A DNA stretch of 5,132 nt from CAZECE01 sp964510525 (lineage in GTDB: Bacteria > Pseudomonadota > Gammaproteobacteria > Pseudomonadales > JANQJO01), in NCBI GenBank assembly GCA_964510525.1, contig CAZECE010000009.1, positions 1 through 5,132 of the forward strand, written 5' to 3'. Of this stretch, positions 1 to 5,132 are shown in pieces. Under the pieces are notes generated by a model. That model saw only the letters and a program-made list of their open reading frames with translations. It was not told where the DNA came from and ran no database searches. Position 1 is the first letter of the stretch. Each line of letters begins with the position of its first letter. The position numbers and the translations under genes were made by a program.

Positions 1-1289
1 ATGGCTAAGACACCAATTAACCAAACTAATTCCGTATGTGCCAGCTCGTAGAACGCCCCTCCAAGAACGAATGTCGTCAATGAACAAATCAGCCCATTCG
101 CTGTATAAACAAAAAATTTATTACTTTCTTCACTGCCTACCCAGTTCTGCTGACTGAGCGCAACTCTTCTTACTCTCATCAGCTGAATATAGATCATTAG
201 AATCATCATCACCCACGAGAACAAGCCTAAGTAACCTGCTTCCGCTAAAATTTGAAAATGGCTGCTGTGTACCGAGCGCAAAAACCCATATTTTCCATTC
301 GTTTCATCGTAAATATTATAAAAAACATTAAAACAACCCGGCCCAACACCTAACGGGTGCTCCTCTGCGATGGTCATAGCCACACCCCAAAAGTGCGGTC
401 TTGATTCAGCTGAATTATCTCGTTCCTCATCTTCCTCAACAAAAACAGAACTGATGCGTTCGGTAAAACCGTCAGGCAATGGCACAACCAACAAACCAAT
501 CCCCAAAACAAAAGCCGCTACCGTAAAAATCTTAAATCGATTGGGCTGTAAAAACACCCACAGAACGGCAGCCGAAACCATCGCTAAAAAAGAACCTCTT
601 GAAAAAACAGCAACCACAAAATAGGCCGAACCGATTACCAACAGCGTGGACACCCATATAAATATTTTCTTTCCAAAATCGCCCTGAAACCACCCGGGCA
701 AAATTTGTAAAGATTCAAGCTTTGCGCTTTGAATCGCAGCAACCACAAAAAACAAAAAAGTTGCAGCACCCATCGCAAACGCATTACTGCCTGAAAATGA
801 CCCAGACAATGACGCATTAGAGTAGAATACGGCGCCCCCTTGTTTCAAAGAGTACAGTCCAATATCCGCAGCATGGAAACACAACGAATATCCTGTAATT
901 AAGACCAACCAATACAGATATTTCTTATTAACTAAGACCCGTTCCGTTAACCACAATACGATTAATAATTTAATCAGGTGTTCTATCTTAATATCTGAAG
1001 TCAGGCCACACCCTACTTGAATGTAAGCAACAAACTCCAAAAAAACGAGCAAAGTCATCCATATAAAAATGGGGTGCTTAATTCTCGGGAAAATTCCCTG
1101 CAACAAGCAGGGCACAACAAAAATTGCGGCGACCACTAGCGGCAGCCTTAGGCTACTAACATCCCACCACATCCAATCTTGAGGCCGGAAGATAGCGAAC
1201 CACCAATACAACAGTGCACCAAATATCCTTTCTCTGAAGGCCGCCAGCATAAAAACTGCGATCACAAAAAGTGTAGCAATAGATCTCAT
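1..1289 (-). CDS. O-antigen ligase / Wzy-type polymerase family membrane protein (3' end cut by window edge)
   Basis: The frame is open from the ATG at 1289-1287 to the left edge, giving 429 residues with the C-terminus missing. The protein is strongly hydrophobic, with about ten or more predicted membrane helices (for example near residues 4-18, 48-65, 72-92, 124-142, 168-186, 209-228, 254-270, 355-371 and 393-411). The large loop between the last groups of helices has the hallmarks of the O-antigen ligase superfamily: SRPHFWGVAM (296-305), HPLGVGPGCF (311-320) and HSSHFQILAEAGYLGLF (341-357), plus SRGSFLA at 230-236 in a helix. Family members join or transfer lipid-linked glycan units on the periplasmic side of the inner membrane. 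The N-terminus (FRPQDWMWWD at 34-43, then SLRLPLVV) resembles the variant found in exopolysaccharide and exosortase-type loci. Ligase, polymerase and protein O-glycosylation roles cannot be told apart here. An in-frame TAA upstream leaves this ATG as the first usable start. Its ribosome site is poor: AGGTGG lies 15 bases away. It is transcribed divergently from the lyase-like gene. Confidence 0.88.
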   Translation of the reverse strand, partial: MRSIATLFVIAVFMLAAFRERIFGALLYWWFAIFRPQDWMWWDVSSLRLPLVVAAIFVVPCLLQGIFPRIKHPIFIWMTLLVFLEFVAYIQVGCGLTSDIKIEHLIKLLIVLWLTERVLVNKKYLYWLVLITGYSLCFHAADIGLYSLKQGGAVFYSNASLSGSFSGSNAFAMGAATFLFFVVAAIQSAKLESLQILPGWFQGDFGKKIFIWVSTLLVIGSAYFVVAVFSRGSFLAMVSAAVLWVFLQPNRFKIFTVAAFVLGIGLLVVPLPDGFTERISSVFVEEDEERDNSAESRPHFWGVAMTIAEEHPLGVGPGCFNVFYNIYDETNGKYGFLRSVHSSHFQILAEAGYLGLFSWVMMILMIYIQLMRVRRVALSQQNWVGSEESNKFFVYTANGLICSLTTFVLGGAFYELAHTELVWLIGVLA

Positions 1290-1325
1290 TTGAGCTTTTT
1301 CTAACCACCTAAAATTTTGGTTTTA

Positions 1326-1354
1326 TTGAAACAGTTCCTCGAGGAATATAGAAT
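1326..1354 (+). promoter_or_regulatory. Predicted sigma70-type promoter for the lyase-like gene
   Basis: TTGAAA at 1326-1331 (5 of 6 matches to TTGACA) is followed after exactly 17 bases by TAGAAT at 1349-1354 (5 of 6 matches to TATAAT). Transcription would begin near 1361, giving an untranslated leader of roughly 90 bases before the GTG at 1453. The region is AT-rich, so a chance match is possible, but both hexamers and the spacing are near ideal. The spacer contains a perfect palindrome. Confidence 0.5.
1335..1346. promoter_or_regulatory. Perfect 12-base palindrome, candidate operator
   Basis: TTCCTCGAGGAA reads identically on both strands. It sits entirely between the predicted -35 (1326-1331) and -10 (1349-1354), a usual place for a repressor dimer to block RNA polymerase. 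It has no loop and no T-run, so it is not a terminator. I do not recognise it as the site of a known regulator, and an operator role is inferred from symmetry and position only. Confidence 0.35.
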
Positions 1355-1441
1355 TCGCTTTAAAAAAATGACTCATACCGGTGTTAAAATAAAAATTCAG
1401 TTTCCACCAAGCTAAATCAACAATCTTTTTTGATAAATTTT

Positions 1442-1445
1442 GGGA
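1442..1445 (+). promoter_or_regulatory. Weak ribosome binding site deciding the GTG start
   Basis: GGGA lies 7 bases before the GTG at 1453. The frame upstream is closed by TAA at 1390-1392, and there is no ATG, GTG or TTG in frame between that stop and 1453. The GTG is therefore the earliest standard start. Confidence 0.4.
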
Positions 1446-1452
1446 TAAAGTT

Positions 1453-4086
1453 GTGCATCCTATCACAATACGCCTTGAAGAGTTGGCAGGCATACAGCGC
1501 AACCGAGAGCCCGTAGAAATCGGCATCCCTCTAAAACAAGGATGCTGGGGACCTAATGCTGAAGCCCGGCTGCTTGATGACCAGAAATGCCCCCTCCCTT
1601 GCCAATCCAAAGCCTTAGCTCTATGGCCGGATGGCAGCATTCGCTGGCTACTGCTGACCTTTCCTGCCACAATTGCCAGCCACGCTAAAAAAACGCTAAC
1701 ACTCGAGCCCAAACAACCGTCAAAAGCCTCCAGTGGTGGTTTATCAATTAGTGAGACTCACAAGACCATAGCGGTCGATACCGGAATCATTGAACTCACC
1801 GTCAACAAGCAATCCTTTCTTTTGGAAGTAGCTAAGAAGGTACCGAAAACCGCCAGCCCTTCGATAAAAACTACAGTGCAATGCACAAACCCAGAAGGGC
1901 ATCTATTTAATACTGACATTACGATCCCTTGGCACATTCAAACCTCCGGCCCTTATAAAACCACACTCTCTGCAACAGGCCAGTTGGTTATTAATAACCA
2001 GGGGGCCGTTGCCAATATAAAAGTGGATTTACACTGCTACCACCAAAGCGCACAGGTAAAAGTTGACATTTCTATCCATAACCCTCAACGAGCCTACCAC
2101 AACAATGGCCTTTGGGATCTGGGAGACCTAGGTTCCATTCATATTGGGTCTCTTACCTTACAAACCCACATAGCCAGCCCAAAAGACGCTTGCTCTGCTG
2201 CTATTCAAGTAGGCCATTTAGCCGAGCCGATTCAAAACAACGCTGAGACCAGGCTTCGAATTTATCAAAACTCCAGCGGCGGCGATCAATGGAACAGCGC
2301 CAATCATCTATCAGCAAATCAAGACATCATTCCCAAATTTCGTGGTTACCGTATCTATGATGGCCGCGAGCTGATGTCTGAGGGTGAAAGAGCAAACCCT
2401 ATAGCAATGCTACGTCATCCAACATCTGGTCACAGCGTTTCACTTAGTCAGTTTTGGCAGAACTTCCCAAGCGCCTTATCAGCGGACTCAACCAGGCTGA
2501 CTGTCGAACTCTTCCCAACCGATGCGTTATTACCTTCACATGAAATACAAGGCGGCGAGAGAAAAACTCACACCATTTATTTGGATTACGCATTAGAAAG
2601 CCCCAGCGCTCTCGAGTGGACACGTCACCCCCTGATTCCAACATTAAGTGCTCAATACTACCAATCGACATCGGCTTTCCCCTGGTTTTATGCCCAACCC
2701 AACAAGACAACGGAAAAATTAGATCCCCTGGATGCATTGATCCAACTGGGCCTGGATGGCCCCAACCATTTTTTTGCGAAACGAGAAACCATCGATGAGT
2801 ATGGCTGGCGTAACTTCGGTGATATTTTTGCTGACCATGAATCCCACTACAAAGAACCTGATGCACCCTACCTGATCTCTCACTACAACAATCAGTACGA
2901 TGCCATTTATGGGCTCGCTCGCCAATTTTGTCTGCACGGCGATCATAGATGGTTCACTTTGATGGACGATTTAGCAAAACATGTTGCTGACATCGACATA
3001 TATCAGACGACTGAAGACAGGCCTGAATACAACGGTGGCCTGTTTTGGCACACTGACCATTACCTACCCGCCCATACAGCAACCCACCGCACTTACACCA
3101 AGTACAACAAAAGCAGCTCCACACCCGGCCAAACCGGTGGGGGGCCTGGCCCGGAGCACTGCTACTCAACCGGACTGCTCTATCATTACTGGATGACAGG
3201 CCGTGAAACCTCAAAACAAGCGGTGCTCACCCTTGCAAACTGGATGGTTACCTACCACGAAGGAAGCGGTGGTTTTTTCGAACAGCTGTTGTTTATTAAA
3301 AAACTCGATGTCCCGAAACTTAAGCAAAAACTGCAGGGCCAATGCGCATCAAAGCATCGCTATCCATTCAGTCGTGCCACTGGCAATTACATCAACACCC
3401 TACTGGATGCATGGCAGCTGACGGCTGATAGAGCCTGGCTTGAGCAAGCCGAATCTGTATTGCTTGCCACCATTCACCCAGGCGACAACATAGCAGCAAG
3501 GCGCTTAGATGACCCAGAAGAAAGCTGGTCTTATCTCGTTTTGTTAAGCGCCATTGGGCGATATTTAGAACTTAAACGCCAGTTTAATGAATATGACTAC
3601 CATTACTCTTACGCGCAATCTTCTTTCACACTTTACACTCGATGGATGGCGCAGCATGAAGCGCCTTTCTTACATCGCCCTGAGTTACTCGAGTACCCCA
3701 ACAACACTTGGTCGGCGCAGGACATTCGAAAAGTGATGCTGATGCATATTGCGAAACGCGTTGATCCTGAGCATTCCGCTCTATATTCCGCAAAGGCCTC
3801 AGAGTGGCTGAACGCAATTGTTCAGTTTTTTTCAGGGAGCCACGAAGCCGATTACACAAGAGTGCTGATTATATTGATGCAAAACTATGGTCCACAGCAT
3901 ATTGAATTTTCAGGCGCCTCTTCTTGGCCAGATGTTAATCAAGTCCATTTTGATAAGACGCCACAGCTTTCTTGGGCATCTCTTTGGTTCCGGATGTTAG
4001 GTAGGTTTCTTAAAGGCGCTAGAAAGCTCAACGTAAAGCGAGAATTAAATTGGATCAAATCAAGACGCAACTTAACCCACCAATAA
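1453..4086 (+). CDS. Exo-rhamnogalacturonan lyase / YetA-like RIFT-barrel protein
   Basis: A complete 877-residue protein starting at GTG and ending in TAA. Residues 1-90 resemble the N-terminal RIFT-barrel domain of the PcRGLX/YetA family (polysaccharide lyase family 26 relatives): a VEIGIPLKQG strand, then LLDDQKCPLPCQ, then WPDGSIRWLLLTF at 58-70. A beta-rich middle follows to about 385, with FWQNFP (334-339) and GGERKTH (367-373). From about 420 the protein becomes helical, as expected for an alpha/alpha toroid. It is dense in conserved-looking aromatic, His and acidic motifs: IDEYGWRNFGDIFADHE (447-463), SHYNNQYD (476-483), YNGGLFWHTDHY (526-537), THRTY (544-548) and GGGPGPEHCYSTGLL (562-576). 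The family's characterised member removes unsaturated units from rhamnogalacturonan, but the substrate here is probably the locus's own glycan (inference). No signal peptide or membrane helix is visible, so it should be cytoplasmic. The last 31 residues are very basic, with ten Lys/Arg. Hydrolase, epimerase or structural roles remain possible. Confidence 0.8.
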   Translation: MHPITIRLEELAGIQRNREPVEIGIPLKQGCWGPNAEARLLDDQKCPLPCQSKALALWPDGSIRWLLLTFPATIASHAKKTLTLEPKQPSKASSGGLSISETHKTIAVDTGIIELTVNKQSFLLEVAKKVPKTASPSIKTTVQCTNPEGHLFNTDITIPWHIQTSGPYKTTLSATGQLVINNQGAVANIKVDLHCYHQSAQVKVDISIHNPQRAYHNNGLWDLGDLGSIHIGSLTLQTHIASPKDACSAAIQVGHLAEPIQNNAETRLRIYQNSSGGDQWNSANHLSANQDIIPKFRGYRIYDGRELMSEGERANPIAMLRHPTSGHSVSLSQFWQNFPSALSADSTRLTVELFPTDALLPSHEIQGGERKTHTIYLDYALESPSALEWTRHPLIPTLSAQYYQSTSAFPWFYAQPNKTTEKLDPLDALIQLGLDGPNHFFAKRETIDEYGWRNFGDIFADHESHYKEPDAPYLISHYNNQYDAIYGLARQFCLHGDHRWFTLMDDLAKHVADIDIYQTTEDRPEYNGGLFWHTDHYLPAHTATHRTYTKYNKSSSTPGQTGGGPGPEHCYSTGLLYHYWMTGRETSKQAVLTLANWMVTYHEGSGGFFEQLLFIKKLDVPKLKQKLQGQCASKHRYPFSRATGNYINTLLDAWQLTADRAWLEQAESVLLATIHPGDNIAARRLDDPEESWSYLVLLSAIGRYLELKRQFNEYDYHYSYAQSSFTLYTRWMAQHEAPFLHRPELLEYPNNTWSAQDIRKVMLMHIAKRVDPEHSALYSAKASEWLNAIVQFFSGSHEADYTRVLIILMQNYGPQHIEFSGASSWPDVNQVHFDKTPQLSWASLWFRMLGRFLKGARKLNVKRELNWIKSRRNLTHQ

Positions 4087-4109
4087 GCGGCAATACTCTC
4101 CCACCCCAA

Positions 4110-5132
4110 TTAATAACGTCCAAAGAACCACACGATAGGCACTGACAAAAACATTAACGCAAAGCAAAACCCAATGGCCTGCCGAAACCATTCGTCTTGT
4201 TTTGCCGATGCCGCCCCCCGGGCGCTTTTCCAAACCACTTCTGTCTGTCCACCTAATGCCTTAAACACGCCTCTTAATGCATACACATTCACCATTATAA
4301 AATAGTAAGGCATCGACAAAATCCGAGGTAACGAGGTCTTTTTCAGACTTAATAAATGGCCAACAAAACCAAAAACGGTCATCACAAACACAGACACCAC
4401 AATGGCTAGAAACAGCAAGCTGCCTTGTAAAGACAGCAGAAAACTGCCTAACACAGCCAACGCAACAAAAAACGGAATCAACCAGCGCAGCAGTTTGTGA
4501 GAAATCACCTGCCAGGCAAAGCAAAATGACACCCTAGGGCTCATGACTTCCTTTACTGTAAACAACCCTCGTATGCATCGATTGACAATGCGTTCTTTAC
4601 GCCGGATCTCAAGGTCAAAAGCACCGGCTGTTTTTTCATAACACCGCGCTTCGGGGTCAAAAGCACCTCGAAAACCGCTTCTGACGATCTGCAAAGGATT
4701 AACAAAATCATTGATATCACGACGTTGCAAAGGCTCCCACAAACTGGAACGAATCGCATAAATGGCGCCATCCCCTCCGACTACGGAATGCAGACACGAC
4801 TCCATTGTTTTAATCGCGAGTTCGTACTTCCAATATAAATTCTCGTTCCCAGCACTGGCGCTGTCATCACCATCTGTATAAAGAGCCGCACCCACAACAT
4901 AGCCTATCGAATTGTTAGCAAAATGACGCACCAAGCATCGAATTGAATTTTTATCATACATCGCATTGGCATCGCTAAAGACCACAATGTCAGAGTCGAC
5001 CTGCTGCATCGCCAAATTAAGGCCCATGGTTTTACCCAACCCCAGGACTGAGGGCGCTTGTGGCCCGACAGGGAGGGCGACTTGGGGAGCTGACAGGTTG
5101 CTGGTGATGGCGGTGGGGGTGTGGTCAACAGC
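4110..5132 (-). CDS. Family 2 glycosyltransferase with C-terminal membrane helices (5' end cut by window edge)
   Basis: The frame is open from the right edge to TAA at 4112-4110, showing 340 residues. The start lies outside, since family members usually have roughly 50-70 more residues. Numbering from the first visible codon, GT-A fold features are GKTMGLN (33-39), the metal/nucleotide-sugar DxD-like motif in SDANAMYD (53-60), GGDGAIYAIR (119-128) around the acceptor site, INDFVNPLQ (140-148) where the catalytic-base Asp is expected, and RRKERIVNR (177-185) in place of the usual QxxRW-type segment. Hydrophobic helices follow at about 217-236, 237-261, 271-290 and 319-338, with a cytoplasmic VVWKSAR stretch (299-305), a layout common in exopolysaccharide glycosyltransferases. 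It probably transfers a sugar from a nucleotide donor to a lipid-linked intermediate at the inner membrane; the sugar cannot be told. A TTG at 5039 could start a shorter ORF but would remove the front of the fold, so it is rejected as the true start. The first 31 visible codons are unusually GC-rich. Confidence 0.85.
   Translation of the reverse strand, partial: AVDHTPTAITSNLSAPQVALPVGPQAPSVLGLGKTMGLNLAMQQVDSDIVVFSDANAMYDKNSIRCLVRHFANNSIGYVVGAALYTDGDDSASAGNENLYWKYELAIKTMESCLHSVVGGDGAIYAIRSSLWEPLQRRDINDFVNPLQIVRSGFRGAFDPEARCYEKTAGAFDLEIRRKERIVNRCIRGLFTVKEVMSPRVSFCFAWQVISHKLLRWLIPFFVALAVLGSFLLSLQGSLLFLAIVVSVFVMTVFGFVGHLLSLKKTSLPRILSMPYYFIMVNVYALRGVFKALGGQTEVVWKSARGAASAKQDEWFRQAIGFCFALMFLSVPIVWFFGRY
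5052..5119 (+). other. G-tract cluster in the 5' part of the glycosyltransferase gene
   Basis: Five runs of three or more G lie on the plus strand (5052-5054, 5071-5073, 5075-5077, 5084-5087, 5115-5119), with GG pairs between them. Since the gene is read from the minus strand, the G-runs are on the template strand. The spacing would allow a G-quadruplex only with long, uneven loops (16, 1 and 6 bases for the first four tracts). This may simply be local coding composition. Confidence 0.25.

Larger units (their letters stand above)
1290..1452. promoter_or_regulatory. Divergent intergenic regulatory region
   Basis: This AT-rich gap separates the divergent ligase and lyase-like genes and must hold the start signals for both unless they are read through from elsewhere. 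The rightward promoter and a palindrome are listed separately. For the leftward gene I see no convincing promoter. The best -10-like element is TATATT on the minus strand at 1345-1350, directly overlapping the palindrome and rightward -10, but it lacks a recognisable -35. No small gene is supported here. Confidence 0.6.

Noticed and set aside
370..624. An 84-codon plus-strand open frame
   Set aside because: It is opposite the ligase gene, whose continuous membrane-protein frame and family motifs run through this stretch. Its product is low-complexity Lys/Thr/Ser and resembles nothing known.
1312..1443. A 9-base direct repeat AAATTTTGG at 1312-1320 and 1435-1443, near the two ends of the intergenic region
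   Set aside because: It is short and made of AT-rich sequence where such matches are expected by chance. There are no insertion-element ends between the copies.
1323..1712. A 129-codon minus-strand open frame across the intergenic region and the start of the lyase-like gene
   Set aside because: It is mostly antisense to the conserved N-terminal RIFT-barrel region, has no recognisable protein features, and ends in AT-rich non-coding sequence.
2444..2866. A 140-codon minus-strand open frame inside the lyase-like gene
   Set aside because: It is antisense to the well-supported toroid domain motifs and has no plausible start context or family features.
4201..4230. GC-rich CCGCCCCCCGGGCGC-like stretch that might form a hairpin
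   Set aside because: It lies within the C-terminal coding part of the glycosyltransferase, is an imperfect repeat, and has no following T-run.
4904..5128. An alternative minus-strand frame at the right edge, overlapping the glycosyltransferase
   Set aside because: GC-rich sequence with few stops leaves it open by chance. It lacks glycosyltransferase motifs, while the other frame joins directly to GKTMGLN and SDAN.

Overview
This window appears to be a piece of a bacterial envelope- or exopolysaccharide locus, most likely from a Gram-negative gammaproteobacterium. That taxonomic guess is inference, from the protein types and moderate base composition; no rRNA, tRNA or other taxonomic marker is present. 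It holds three large protein genes with very little spacing. Two are cut by the window edges.

Layout: (1) Bases 1-1289, minus strand: a polytopic membrane protein of the O-antigen ligase/Wzy polymerase superfamily, with its C-terminus beyond the left edge. (2) Bases 1290-1452: a 163-base AT-rich divergent intergenic region. It carries a good sigma70-like promoter pointing right, and a perfect 12-base palindrome lies inside that promoter's spacer. (3) Bases 1453-4086, plus strand: a complete 877-residue protein resembling the exo-rhamnogalacturonan lyase/YetA family (N-terminal RIFT-barrel domain, beta-sandwich, alpha/alpha toroid), with no signal peptide. (4) Bases 4087-4109: a 23-base convergent gap with no visible terminator. 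(5) Bases 4110-5132, minus strand: a family 2 glycosyltransferase with C-terminal membrane helices, with its N-terminus beyond the right edge.

A reasonable working model, which is inference, is that the glycosyltransferase adds sugars to a lipid-linked repeat unit at the inner membrane. The ligase/polymerase then joins or transfers the repeat units on the periplasmic side. The lyase-like protein would trim, edit or recycle the polymer or its intermediates from the cytoplasmic side. The lyase-like gene is transcribed against both neighbours and has its own promoter with a possible operator, so it may be regulated separately from the assembly genes. No mobile elements, CRISPR arrays, RNA genes or long repeats were seen.
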